Assembly: GCA_038363925.1 (NCBI GenBank)
Contig: JAQQWL010000011.1
Location: 310,001-374,000 of the forward strand
DNA from: Apiospora phragmitis
Taxonomy: Eukaryota > Ascomycota > Sordariomycetes > Amphisphaeriales > Apiosporaceae
Reading direction: 5' to 3'
DNA length: 64,000 bases
Shown here: positions 24,666 to 36,630 of the stretch, piece after piece
Numbering within the stretch: the stretch's first letter is position 1
How the letters are laid out: every line of letters begins with the position of its first letter
Notes under the pieces: model-generated
What the model was told of the DNA's origin: nothing
Database searches by the model: none
Seen by the model: only the letters and a program-made list of their open reading frames with translations
Program-made: the position numbers and the translations under genes

Positions 24666-26585
24666 AGCTAGCTAACGGTGCTACGGTCACCTTATATAAC
24701 GGCGACCTCTAAATTTAAATAGCCTTTAATAGTATTATATATAAATTAGTATATAAACTAATTAGTTTTTAATTTATAATTTATTAAATAATACCATCTT
24801 TTTTCTTTTCTTTTACTCTTTTTAATAGGCTGTAAACTTAATAAGTTAACACTATAGCGCGCGATTTAAGATGTTATAAATAGCTCGTTAATAAAACAAG
24901 CCGCCGAAAAGCATAATATCCTTAAAATAACTCTAAGAGCTCGGATTTACGGCCGTAAGAATATAAAATAACGGAATAAGTCCTTTTAGGCCTTAATAAT
25001 AGCGGAAGGGTTTTAGATCGTGACTTAGTACTTTGCGTAATATAATCTAGGCTACTTACCGGCGTACGTTATTTTTTAAATATTCGTTTAACGGATTTTT
25101 TAAATTAATAGAATTAATATAATACTCGGTAAATATTAAGTTAAAAGATTTATTACTTGTTCTTTATTTATCGGTACTATTTGTTTTAAAAGGATGGATT
25201 TTTTAAAGCTTAACGTAACTTTCGTAGAGAAAATTATCGAGTTTTTTAAGCGGCTTAATAATCCTATTTTAAAATAGACCCCTTTAGAGTTTCGATTTAA
25301 TATTAACGAGATTAATAATTATTTTAGTTATAAAACGAATATAATAATTATTAAACTTATTAAAATAAAGAAAATATTAATTATAAACTTCTTTAACCGA
25401 GAATAGGTTTTTATAATCGAATATAATAACTTTTTAAGCCGAGCTTTACCTCTTTTTATTATATTTAAAAGTTAATAGGTCTAGTAGTAATAATTTCCGG
25501 AAAAAGAGGACTTGCTAACGGATATTATAAAGGGTTAGGTTTTTGCGGTATCCTTTAAAGGCTGGACCAATAAGGAGCTGGCCCTAGTATGGCTAAATAA
25601 GGTCTTCATCCCTTATATAAAGCTTGAAAACGAGGACTAGTGGCGGCTTATTATTTTAAATGGCCACGCTAGCTACGTAAGCAAGGACTTTATTATAATA
25701 TATTTAAAGTATAAAATATAACTTCTTTTCTTTTCGATATACTCGTTATATTTATTATAACCTTTAAATTTTAATCTTTTTAATATATTAAAGGATATTT
25801 ATTATTAAAAAATAACCCTATATTATATAAAGCTTAATAATATAAATATAAATAAGAGGGGTTTTTTTTAATATTACGAGCTAATTAAAAAGTTTACTTT
25901 TCAGCCGTATGTAATAGTTAGCAGCTAGGCCGTAATTAGTATATTCCCTCGCGATATTAATAAGCCCTTTAATAGCCGGAACCGGAGAATAGAAGACTAA
26001 GTAGAGGTAGGATTATTTAAGCTTCCCCCCAACGTTTTCGATAAATAATTCTCCTCTATAACGTTATTAATATTTACAATTAGCTACTAAATTAAAGAGT
26101 TAACGGATCCGCTTAATAATAATAATACTGTTTTCGATAACGCGACGCGCCGGGTTTTATTCCGGTAGCTCTAAAAGAGTTTAAATATTTTAAACGGCTA
26201 GATCGGCTAATTAAAGCACGAGAAGTTAGTTTTAAAAAATAATTTAAAAAAAGAAAGAGGTAAAAAGAAGAAAAGAGTAATACTTAACCCTAATTAGAAA
26301 TTTACGCGTATATAAGATACTATAGTAATTAAGAAGGAAATAAATAGCGTTACACCGGAACCTCAGGCTGTTACTCTTTTATTATCGGCGCCGAAAGCCG
26401 TTATAATTAAATCTAACTCTAAATCTAAGATTAAAAGTATTATAAAAGCGTTTCGAGATTAAAACGATATTTTTAAGATTTTATATTAATTTTTAATTAA
26501 ATTATTCGTATTATTATTATATAATATTATTATTAGTTTTTAAGGTCGCCGTTATATAAAGTGACCGTAGCACCGTCAGCTGGCT
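24666..26585 (+). mobile_element. pogo/Fot1-like DNA transposon 1 (1,920 bp)
   Basis: Terminal inverted repeats of about 43 bp begin AGCYAGCTRACGGTGCTACG and extend to GGCGACCT. The target duplication is TA (24,664-24,665 and 26,586-26,587). Inside, a plus-strand DDE transposase relic is recognisable: an LNGHASYVSKDFI-like block near 25,655, corresponding to the usual LDGHxSH motif of pogo-type transposases, and a basic N-terminal helix-turn-helix region. Stops are from RIP. Confidence 0.75.
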
Positions 26586-28637
26586 TAAATTAAGTACTAG
26601 TTCGGTTAAATTAATCGTACGTTTAAAAAAGAGCTCTTTAATTATTTTAAAGAATATAAAATTAATATATTAATAAACGAATCTTTTAAGGCTAAGCTAG
26701 TAGGCCTAGTATTACCGGCCGCTCTTATATATTAATAAGACTAACCGATAGAACCGACTTCGAAAACTTAAAAAGAGGATATTCTATACTCTTCCCGAGA
26801 ATAAATAATTAAATAACCGCCGCCTAAGCGAGAAATACCCGGTTTTTATACGAAATAATCGTTCGCGACATTATAAGACACTTTAAGTTTAACGTCTAAC
26901 TTTAGATTTATAAATATTTAAGCGTTATAAGATATCGTTCTTTTTTTTATTTAACTCCGGTACTGCCGGATTAAACTATACGATTATCTAGTCTAGCGTA
27001 CGTTATAAAGTACGATATTCCTCTAAGCTAAGCTATTTATAATAGTAAAATCGATTAGAATAAAGTCGTTACTTTTTCGAAGGTATAAAAGAAAAAAAGA
27101 ATATACCGGCAAGCTATATAATATCTTTTATAATAAAGTACGAATATTTATTAAAATATGCCGACGGCTAAATATATTAAAGAATTAGTATTATATAATT
27201 TTCTCGAACATTTTTTCCGACTATGCGGAGGCGTTTTATCTTAATTATATTAGACCTAAGAAAAGATAAGACGAGATATACTACTTTATAAATTCGTACT
27301 TTAATACGATAATACATTACGTATAATATTTTACGAATTAAACGATAACCTCTTTTATACGAATAAAAAGTAAAAACGCTAAAAAGCAACTTATCGAAGT
27401 TTTAAAAATCTTACTAAATAAGCTAAAGCACCCTTAAACGGGCCACCCCTTTACGGGCCACTTTATTAAGCTACCCTTACCCCTATAATTAAAGCTATTT
27501 CTACGGTTGAAATTAACGTAAATACACTATCTTTCGTTATTTTTAATAATAATATAGTCCTCCGCCTCCGTGCTATTATCTTTTATAACTTTTATAACGT
27601 TACGAGGCCCTCTTAACACTTCGACGTCGCTAGCTTTATCCTCGTATACAACCCTACCCCTTAGCCTCCGCTTAGCCCGGCGTATATCAGCCATACGAAT
27701 AAATCGTTATTCCGGTACGATTCTTACCTTCTAACGTATTCTCGTAGTCTTTTTATCGAGTTTAATTTAAAAATAATCGACCTAAGCTTCGAAATACGTA
27801 ATTCTATTAGCGCCTTAATTAAAGTCTTTATTAGCCTTTTTAATAAAGAGCTGCTAAAAGGGTATTTTAAAAGTAAGGTTTATAATAGCTAACTTTTAAC
27901 TATTATTCTATAATTCCTAGCTATTAAAGGGTGTTTTAATAAGTATTAAAGCTAATTCGACGAGGAAATCGAGTATTAATTCTTTTTTAATTACTTCTGA
28001 TAATTTTAAACGTGCCCGGGTAACCGTTATATGTTTTAAAATAACGTATTTTAATAATAACGGCTTCGAGTAATCTCGCGAATAAATCCTAGCCGTTTTT
28101 TAAACGTTTTTAATTATAAAAAAAATAAATACGTTAATTTTAACTTAGTAATATATTTTTAATATATCTATTTTTATAAACTTTAATTTAAAAACTATAT
28201 TTAAGTATTTTTTTAAAATAATTCTTAACCTTTTTTTTAATAAGCTAAAAATTTTAATATTTAAAACTTATATTATATAATTATAATATAACTTATAAAA
28301 TAAAGCTATAAAAGATTATCGTTTATATACGATTTATAGTTATTATAAACTAAGATAACTTATTTATTATTATAACGAGACCGTATATAAGAAATAAAGA
28401 GATTTTAAATTTAATATAAGGTTATAGCATTACTAGTCCACCTTTTAAGTAACGCTCTAAACCGCTAGTTATCTTAAAGATAGCCGTCTCGATCTAAAAA
28501 CCACTGGCTTTAAACCTCGGCCCCTTAAAAATAACTAGCGGCGAAAGGGCTACCCTATTACAGCTTATATACTCTAGGGTAGTAATCTATTCCCTTTCTC
28601 GACGTCTTTCTTAAAGGCTAAATAGCTAGTAGCTTCG

Positions 28638-29320
28638 TGTAACGAACGCTATCTAGGTTTTAAAAGAAACCTAGTAAGACGTACTATAGTTTATATTAAT
28701 AATACGAGAGAGTATCTAAACGTGCGATAAAGGTCCGCCTTTATTAATATAATATATAATAGCCGTAAGAACGAAAGTAATTAAAGGGCGTGGATTTAAA
28801 GGGATTTATAATAGTTTTATTAAAGCTGTTTACTTTATGAATAAGTTATAATTAATATTTAAATTAATTATTAAAATAAACAGTATTTATATAAAATATA
28901 TAAGAAATCCTTTATCGTTATATATTTAATCCTTCCTTTATTAATTTACGCCGGATTACTAAGAGCGTTGTGATCTTATAGCTCCGGAATTACTAGGAGC
29001 GTCGTGATCCTATAGCTCTTTATCTTATCGGTACGTAACTTTATTCTATCTGCCTAACCTATACTAGCTATTTTTACTCGTCTATTCTTATTTATTCATC
29101 CTGTGCCATCCTTTAAGTGCTGTCATAAGTTAGCCGTATACGTTTATCGTCGTGGTATTAATTATTGTGATTAATATAATAGGTTTTTATTATTATAAAT
29201 AAGGTTATAAATATTAATTAGCGGGGTTAATAGTCGTTTATTAATTTATAGGCGTTTCGAGTTATTTTTGTTCCGTTTTAAAGGTGGGTATTAGCTACGT
29301 TATCGAGTTAAGTTATAATA
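28638..29320 (-). repeat. Gypsy 3' LTR (683 bp)
   Basis: It is the left LTR of the Gypsy element. It aligns along its whole length with 34,987-35,704 and is visibly less RIP-mutated than its partner (for example it keeps TGTAACGAACGCTATCTAGG at its start). It includes a duplicated GAATTACTAGGAGCGTCGTG-like motif near 28,950-29,010. Confidence 0.8.
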
Positions 29321-29699
29321 TTATTCTTTTTCTCTTTATTACTTTATTTTTAAAGTATCTAATTATTATAAATACTTATCGTATATTATTATATTAAGAT
29401 TTTATAAGTTCCCTCTTTTTTTAATTTTTTTATAATATATATTTATTATAGTTTTAAATTATATCGAGAAGTTTTCCGTTAAAGCTCGTAAACGTTCTTC
29501 TCTTTATAATTATATTTCTTTTAACGGTCGCTTAGCCGATATGTTTTATTTATATTATTTTAAAAATAAAAAGCTAAATTATTATATTTCGGATCGTTTT
29601 TCTAGTTATAAAAAATATATGTCGCGGTTATTTATATAACGGCTTTTTAATTATTTCGTTTTTAAAAAAGGTTTTAAAGTAATAATAAAAGTTGAACGC

Positions 29700-30060
29700 G
29701 GATAAAGAGGAGGTGAGCGAGAAGCTCCTATCGCTTTATTTAGAGCTAGCTAAGCTTTAATTTTAGCTCGCCGAGGAGGCAGGTCGTTTATCGCGAATTC
29801 GAAAAATCTGTTAAAAGGTAAAAAAAAGGGGCGCCGACTTATTTAGTCGTAGTATAAAGGAATTAAATAAGGAGGACGATATCTTACCTATACTAGATAG
29901 CTACGAGGGTTGTTTAATTAGTGACCTCCGGAACCTAGGCGTCCTTATTAATATAGACTAGTCTTTTTTAAGCCTAGCTAATTTTAAAGGCCTGGGTCCT
30001 TTAATACCTTTTATTATTACTCGAACTCCTAAAGTTCTTTCGTAGCGTTCGTTAAGTATC
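29700..30060 (+). pseudogene. Ancillary ORF antisense to Gypsy gag-pol
   Basis: The plus strand, opposite to pol, reads as a coiled-coil-rich protein once RIP stops are allowed for: EEVSEKLLSLYLELAKL, then LAEEAGRLSRIRKI, KKRGADLFSRS and DLRNLGVL. Only TAA/TAG at Gln positions break it over more than 100 codons, a strong sign of former coding. It sits between integrase and the 3' LTR. Similar short coiled-coil proteins are, from memory, frequent in fungal genomes, but I cannot name a function. Confidence 0.5.
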
Positions 30061-30738
30061 TCTTAAGTTTTTAAATATTATTTTTTAATAAGTAACCTTT
30101 TTATTAAACAAGGTATTAAAAGCTTTATTTAGTTTTTTTTTATTAATAATTTTCTTGATTTCGTATTCGTATTAATTTAGTATAACTTTTAGTTATATAT
30201 TAATCGGGGTATTTTTAACCGCTAGTTCGAGTAATAAGATATAGAATATTAAGTGTATCCGTATTATTTTAAATAGGAATAATTAATAATTAGTTTTTAA
30301 AATATTTTCTACGATTTTAAATAGTTCGATTTTTTTAAAGTCTAGTTTATTACTTAACTATTTAATTTTAATATTTCGCCGTAAGAAATAAACTTTTTTT
30401 TCTTTTCTTAAAGTTAATCTTTTTAATCTAGTTAATTTGGTATGTCTTTTTATTTATTATTAAAAGAAAATAAGGTTTTATTATAACGTAATTTAAAAAA
30501 AATTTAATTTCTAGATTTATATAATCGTAATTAGTATTAGTTTTCTTTTTACGAGTTTCTTTATAATTTTTAAATAATTTTTAAGTTATATTTATAGTTT
30601 ATTTAAAATAATAATATACGTATAGTTTCGTTATTCGCGTTATTATAAACGAATTAAGTTATAAGTAATAATTATACTTAATTATTTTATTCGTAATGAA
30701 TATAATAACGTAAATATTATTTTAAGGCTTAATTTATT

Positions 30739-30803
30739 TATTCGGTTTATTTATTTATTTATTCGGTTTATTTATTTATTTATTCGGTTTATTTATTTAT
30801 TTA
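30739..30803 (+). repeat. 21-bp tandem repeat, three units
   Basis: CGGTTTATTTATTTATTTATT is repeated about three times within the Gypsy element, downstream of integrase on the coding strand. It is probably a replication-slippage microsatellite made AT-rich by RIP. Confidence 0.7.
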
Positions 30804-30849
30804 AAAGTAGTAAGCTATAAATAGTTTATACTTAATACCGAGTTATATT

Positions 30850-33800
30850 ATAAATAATTTCTAAAATTTAGGGCTAAATAATTTATCTTATCGGAAATAA
30901 TCGTTTCAGGTAGCCCGTATTAACTAACGATCGTTCGGAGGAACGTACAGGCTAGGTCGCTAGTATCGCTAGACTTTTTATATAGTAGAAAGTAAGTATA
31001 TTTCGTGAGTTTATTCGTAATTACTAGGATATTATCGTAATTAACCTTAATTAAGGGTTCTTTTAATAGGGGCAGCTTAATTACGAAGTTAAGCGCGATT
31101 ATTTTTTATACTTTATTTAATAGTAAAATCGGTTATAGTTTTCTATATAATCGATATCGAGCGGCTTTAATTTTATTATATAAATCGTATTTATTAATTA
31201 CTTTAATTATAATTAACTTAAGGTTTTTATACTTAAATTATTTAATAATTCGTTTTTAAGTTTTAAATACTTTTTAATATCTATATATAAAGTGCTCGTA
31301 AAACTTTTTAATAAAGTCTTTATAATACTACTCGGGGATATAAATCTTGTTTCGATAAAAGGTAAAACCGTTTCGGTTCTTAAGGTAGTTTTTAATATAG
31401 TTAACGAGATTGGGGGTCTAGCTAAATTATTAAAACATAAGAACCTAATCGTTATTATATTAAACGCGGCTCGTAGCGTTTAATTATTATGATGGCATAA
31501 GGTTGCCGTTTTAGTCGTAAGTTAAGATAGTTCGTATTTCGAGTAGAACTTTTTTTTTAATGATCTAGTCGTCGGCTTAACGTGTCGACGCGACCGTTCT
31601 CGTTACCTTTCCGGTAAATAATAATAAGGTTAATTTTTAAAAAGAATTTAAACTATTATATTTATCGTTTATTTAATTCTTTAATAATAATAAACGTTAT
31701 AAAGTTTTTATAATTAATATAAACTTTTATTAGTTTTATTATTTCGTTAATATAATATTTCTATTCTTTATAAGTTTTAGTAATAATTATTAACTTTTTA
31801 TTATAAATTTAATAATTAAGCTCTAGTTTATTAAGCTTTTTCGAAAAGAATACGACGAGATACTACTTCTCGTTATTATTTCATTAATTTAATTACCTTT
31901 CGATCGTATAGTTCGATATATTAGTCTCGATTTTAAAAAATGTAATAAAGTTTATTACGTAAAGTATTAATTTATTAAAAATTCGCTCTTTAATATCGTT
32001 AAAAGCTTCGGCTTTTTTTTCCGTTTATTAAAATAATTTATCCTTTTTTATTAAGTTCGTTAGAGGTATCGCTATCTTATTAAACCTAGGGATAAAAATC
32101 CGGTAATAATTAATTAATCTTAAAAATGATTTGATTTTTATAGCGTTTATAAGCGTAAGCTACTTTTTAATTATTAAGATTTTTAAAGGGTTTATTCGAA
32201 TTTCGCCTAAGGATATTATATATTTACGAAGGTAACGAATTATTAATAAAATTCGCTTTTCTTTAGGTTAACTAGTAGATTAGCGTCTTATAGCTTTTAA
32301 AGTACTAGTTTTATATGCTTTCGATATTATTTATTATTTTCGACATAAATTAAAATATTATTAAAATATATTATAATGAACTTATCGAAGTATTTACGTA
32401 ATACATAGTTAGTTATTATTTAAAAATTAGTTAATATACTAATTAAATTAAACGGTATAACTTAATATTCGAAATATTCGTACTTAGTTCGAAACGCGGT
32501 TTTTTACTTTTCTTTTTTTTTAATCCGGATTAGGTTATATATATTAAGAAGGTTAAATATTATAAAGATTTTAGCGTATAATAGCTTATTTTATAAGTCG
32601 CCGATTAAGAATAAGTGGTACCGGTTTTTAATAATAATTTCGTTAAGCTTTTAATAATCGATATATATACGCCATTTAAGTTTCCCGTTTTTGCTTTTTT
32701 TTAAGATAAAGAGGATAGGGAAGCCTGTTAATAATATAGATAAGCGTATAACTCCTTTCTCAAGGTTTTTCGTAATATATTCCTTTAAAGCTTCTTTATA
32801 TTCCTAGTTTGATTTATAAATTAATATAAAAAGAAGCTCTTTTCTTTTTTTTAGCGGTATTTTATGATTTTACCGTGTATAAAGCGGTAAACCTATTTGT
32901 AGTTTCTTATTAAAAAGAGTTTCGAATTACTAATATTTTTTTAATATAATTATTATAACGTTCGGCTTAAGCTTTTTAATAATAATATATACTTTAAAAA
33001 CTTTAAGTTTATTAAGGGGTCGCTTTTTAAACCGCTACCTATTAATTAAACCTCTTTTTAATATATTTTATTAAAGTTAGCCTGTTTTTTAATTAATTTT
33101 AAAATTATTTAGCTATAATTAAGGTATTTTTAAAATTATATCGCATTTTATAATATTTATAATATTATACATAATTCGTTTATATTATTTTTTAATATTA
33201 ATTAAAAGGTTTATAACTTTCTTTTATAATTCTTTATTATTATAAATTATAAATCCTTTATTAACGGTTTTAAGTCGATATAGGGCGTTTTTTTCTTATT
33301 ATTCGAATTTAAAGTAATTAATAATTCGTAGTGAAATATAGTTTTTTTATACTCCGCTATTTAGTATCGCTTTAATATAGACTTTTTTTACTCTTATTAT
33401 TAATATAATATATTCGTAAATAAGAGAGATTTAAGTATTATTTTTTATTACGTAGTTACTATAAATTTTTTAATTAAACCTAGCCGTAATAAATATTTAA
33501 TATAAATATATTAAGTCGGGGTAAGAAATGTTAAAAATAATTAATTATCCGTTAACTTTTAAGTTTTTAAATTTAATAATCTCGTTTATTAGTTCGTTTA
33601 TTAATATATCGACTAAATATTTATAGTTTATTAATTATTTTAACCGGTTTATAATATTATTCGTTAAATCGCTATTTTTATTATATAAAAGAGTCGTTCT
33701 TTTCGTATTATTACAATGTTTCGGCTATAGTTCCTTTTATTTTTAAAGGCTTTAAGAAATTATTTAATTCTGTTTTTATTCGTTAAATAAGAGGTATAAT

Positions 33801-33980
33801 TATTATTATAATAAGTTATTTAAAATAAATTATTATATATAATAATAACGTTATTATTTTTAATAATTATAATAAATAATATATTATTTTTTATTATATT
33901 TAATAATATCGAAGTCTATAGGTTTATTATAATAATTATACGCCGTGCTATTCCTCGGCGGTATATTATTATAGTAACGT
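30850..33980 (-). pseudogene. Gypsy pol relic (RT, RNase H, integrase)
   Basis: Minus-strand landmarks are: the RT active site read as IYFNNILIY near 32,350 (from YFDDILIY); the connection region RLINYYRIFIPRFNKIAIPL near 32,060-32,120 followed by TNLIKKDKLF; and an integrase block YGLPETIISD near 30,900. The order from right to left is RT then integrase. Cys/Gln/Trp codon losses match RIP. A protease-like region probably lies at 33,600-33,980 but is not clear. Confidence 0.75.
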
Positions 33981-34059
33981 GATCGCCCTGTGTTAGCTTA
34001 GATCCGACCGGTTTATTGTTATTACCCGCCTTATTTTTCGCGGGGGGCGTTCGTATATA

Positions 34060-34950
34060 CGCGTATTAATTTTAATAATAAGCTCTATATACGAGAAGAA
34101 ATTATTAAGGGTATTAAGCCGGCTAAGTTCGTTCGTAACGTTTTCTTTTAATTTTCGATAATATATTATAATTTTTATAACTTTCGTATAGTTTAGTTAA
34201 GTTATAATACGTCGGAACTTAGCGGTATTAAAAGCGGCTAATCTTTTTTATTTAAGAGTTTTTAATTCTTTTTTTATTTATCGCTTCTTATTAAAGTTTT
34301 AAAAAAATAATTTAAAAACTTGTTTAAATTTATTATAATTTTTAAAAATTCGTTATATTTTTACGCGGTATAGCTTAATTTATTAATAGTTTTTTATAAA
34401 TTCGTTTAAATAAGGTTTAAACTAAGTGAGTACTTTATTTTTAAAAAACGAAGCGGCGTAAATAACTCGCTAAGTAATATTTTAGAATATTTTGTTTATA
34501 AAACCGTTAATAAGTTTTAATTTAAATAAAGAATTTGCGGAAATTCTCGCTTATTTCGTTAAAAGCCGCTAGGGTAATAATTTTTATTCCTTATTTAAAA
34601 GTAATAGTAATTTAAATCATATTAACGGCGGTATAAAAGAAGCGTACTTCTTCGCGTAGCTCGTTAATGTTTAATATTTATTTTAAAGTGTTTTTAATTA
34701 AGAGCTCGTTACGCTTTTTTTTTAGTTTAGCGTAATAATATTAATAATTAGCGCTTTTTTATTTAAGTTTTTTTAATTCGTTTAATTAATATTTATTAAG
34801 TAAAGCGGTTATTATTATAGTTATTATTTATTTTTATAATAAAGTCTCGTTAAAAAGTACTTATAATAATAGCGAGGGCCTTCTTATAACGAGGGGTATT
34901 ATTAAGTCTAGGTATAAATATAATTTTTATAATTATTATTACTTAAAGGT
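34060..34950 (-). pseudogene. Gypsy gag relic
   Basis: Minus-strand frames next to the 5' LTR give blocks such as RLAAFNTAKFRRI and YRKLKENV, as expected for a gag of a fungal Gypsy element. Position between the 5' LTR and pol supports this. Zinc knuckles are not clearly seen. Multiple stops. Confidence 0.5.
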
Positions 34951-34986
34951 TTAAGTAGTAATTCGTAAAAATAAAAATAATTAAAA

Positions 34987-35704
34987 TATAATAAACATTA
35001 TTTAAGTTTTAAAAAAAAACCTAGTAAAATATATTAAAGTTTATATTAATAATATAAAAAAGTATTTAAATATATAATAAAAGTTCGCCTTTATTAATAT
35101 AATATATAATAACTATAAAAACAAAGGTAATTAAAGGGCGTAAATTTAAAAAGATTTATAATAATTTCGTTAAAAGTATTTATTTTATTCATAAATTAAA
35201 ATTAATATTTAAATTAATTATTAAAATAAAAAATATTTATATAAAATGTATAAGAAATTATTCGTTATTATATATTTAATCCTTTTTTTATTAATTTACG
35301 CCGGATTATTAAGAGCGTTATAATTTTATAGCTCTAAGATTATTAAAAGTGTCGTGATTTTATAGCTCCGGAATTATTAAGAGCGTTATAATTTTATAAC
35401 TCTTTATTTTATCGGTACGTAACTTCGTTTTATCTACTTAACTTATACTAGCTATTTCTACTCTTTTATTTCTATTTATTTATCTTATATTATCCTTCGA
35501 GTATTATTTTAAGTTAGCCGTATACGTTTATTATCGTAGTATTAACTATTATAATTAATATAATAAACTCTTACTATTATAAATAAGGTTATAAGCGTTA
35601 ATTAGCGAGGTTAATAACCGTTTATTAGTTCGTAAGCGCTTCGGGTTATTTTAGTTCCGTCTTAAGGGTGGGTACTAGCTGCGTCGTTAGGTCGGGTCGT
35701 AACA
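34987..35704 (-). repeat. Gypsy 5' LTR (718 bp)
   Basis: Right-hand LTR, the 5' one in the minus orientation. It is homologous to 28,638-29,320 but more heavily RIP-mutated at the left and less so near 35,640-35,704, where GGGTGGGTACTAGCTGCGTC is kept. It has three copies of the GGATTATTAAGAGCG-type motif, against two in the partner, which explains the length difference. Confidence 0.8.
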
Positions 35705-36630
35705 CTTTAGCAACTACCTAATAGTTACCGCTAACGCCTTAGCCGATACTTATTTCGTCGGTATTATAAAAGCGTTTAAAAAAAATATTAACTAGTTTCG
35801 AAGTATTAAGTTTATTAAAAAATACGTTAATATTTATTATTATAGCTTTATTAACTCGGCTATAGTTAATTATTTTTAACCTTACGATTTTAACGAACTC
35901 GTTTTTAATTAAAAAACGAGTATGCTATCGTTATCTTAAAGTATAAAAGGCCTCGAAGGCGTTTAATATCCGCTAGGCTATAAATTTAAACTTAACTAAC
36001 GTTAGCGCGAAGCTTAACCTAGCTTAATTAACGGCTTAATATATTAATTCGTTTTTTAAAAGTAGTAATAAAACTTACTAATTTTTATTAAACTTATTTC
36101 TAATAGGTACACCGGCGAGACGGCGTTAGATATATAATCGAGGGGTTAATTATTTACGAGCGGATTCGCGAGTAGCTACTCTAAGCTTTACGTTACGCAC
36201 GGTAGCCTATACACGTTTTTAAATATCGAATAAAGATATCGTTATAAAGAGTAGAAGTAAACGAAAAAAATAAAGGTAATAATTACTTTAGAAAATAAAA
36301 GGTAATAATTAAATTAAAAAGTCATTTAGTTAAAATATACGGTAAAAGGACGCGTTCGTAGGGTAAAACACGGTGGCCCGTGAGGGGTGCTTTAGCTTAA
36401 GCTTTAACTCGTATAACGAGCCCTTAGAAAAGGATTCGAAAAAGAGATCGCTCTTTATACCTTAGTCATACGAGCTTACCGAGGAGTTCCGGAGCTTATA
36501 CCGGCCCTTATTAATTAAAAGTTAATATACGAAGCGTTATTTTCGGACCTTCGCGTATCGTTAAACATAATAGCGGATTAAAAGCTCTCGGAACGATATT
36601 TAACGGAGGAACTATATCGAAAATCGGCTA

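Larger units (their letters stand above)
28638..35704 (-). mobile_element. Ty3/Gypsy LTR retrotransposon, 7.1 kb
   Basis: Direct LTRs of 683 bp (28,638-29,320) and 718 bp (34,987-35,704) start TGTAACGAACGC or its RIP form and end in TAACA. The five bases outside are CTTCG and CTTTA, a plausible RIP-altered target duplication. The coding strand is minus. Gene order is gag, reverse transcriptase, then integrase, which defines Ty3/Gypsy. It lies inside DNA transposon 2 and is therefore younger than it. Confidence 0.8.
27421..36397 (-). mobile_element. pogo/Fot1-like DNA transposon 2, split by a Gypsy element
   Basis: The ends carry imperfect inverted repeats AGCTAAAGCACCC...CGGGCCACC, with TA duplications at 27,419-27,420 and 36,398-36,399. 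The motif CGGGCCAC is repeated at the left subterminus (27,439 and 27,454). Without the 7,067-bp Gypsy insertion it would be about 1.9 kb. The transposase reads on the minus strand: the catalytic part, with a LILDGH-like remnant near 28,350 and a KGRGLKASGF-like block near 28,500, is left of the Gypsy, and the N-terminal part is in 35,705-36,390. Confidence 0.7.

Noticed and set aside
27177..27389. Open frame of 70 codons in the island
   Set aside because: It lies in AT-rich RIP DNA on the strand opposite to Copia C; its Ile/Tyr/Arg/Lys-rich composition is what such DNA gives by chance.
28430..28640. Separate small element between transposon 2 and the Gypsy element
   Set aside because: The minus-strand KGRGLKASGF-like residues belong to the transposon 2 transposase, interrupted by the Gypsy LTR at 28,638.
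31292..31483. Plus-strand frame inside the Gypsy element
   Set aside because: It is antisense to the integrase-proximal part of pol, which has clear residues on the minus strand.
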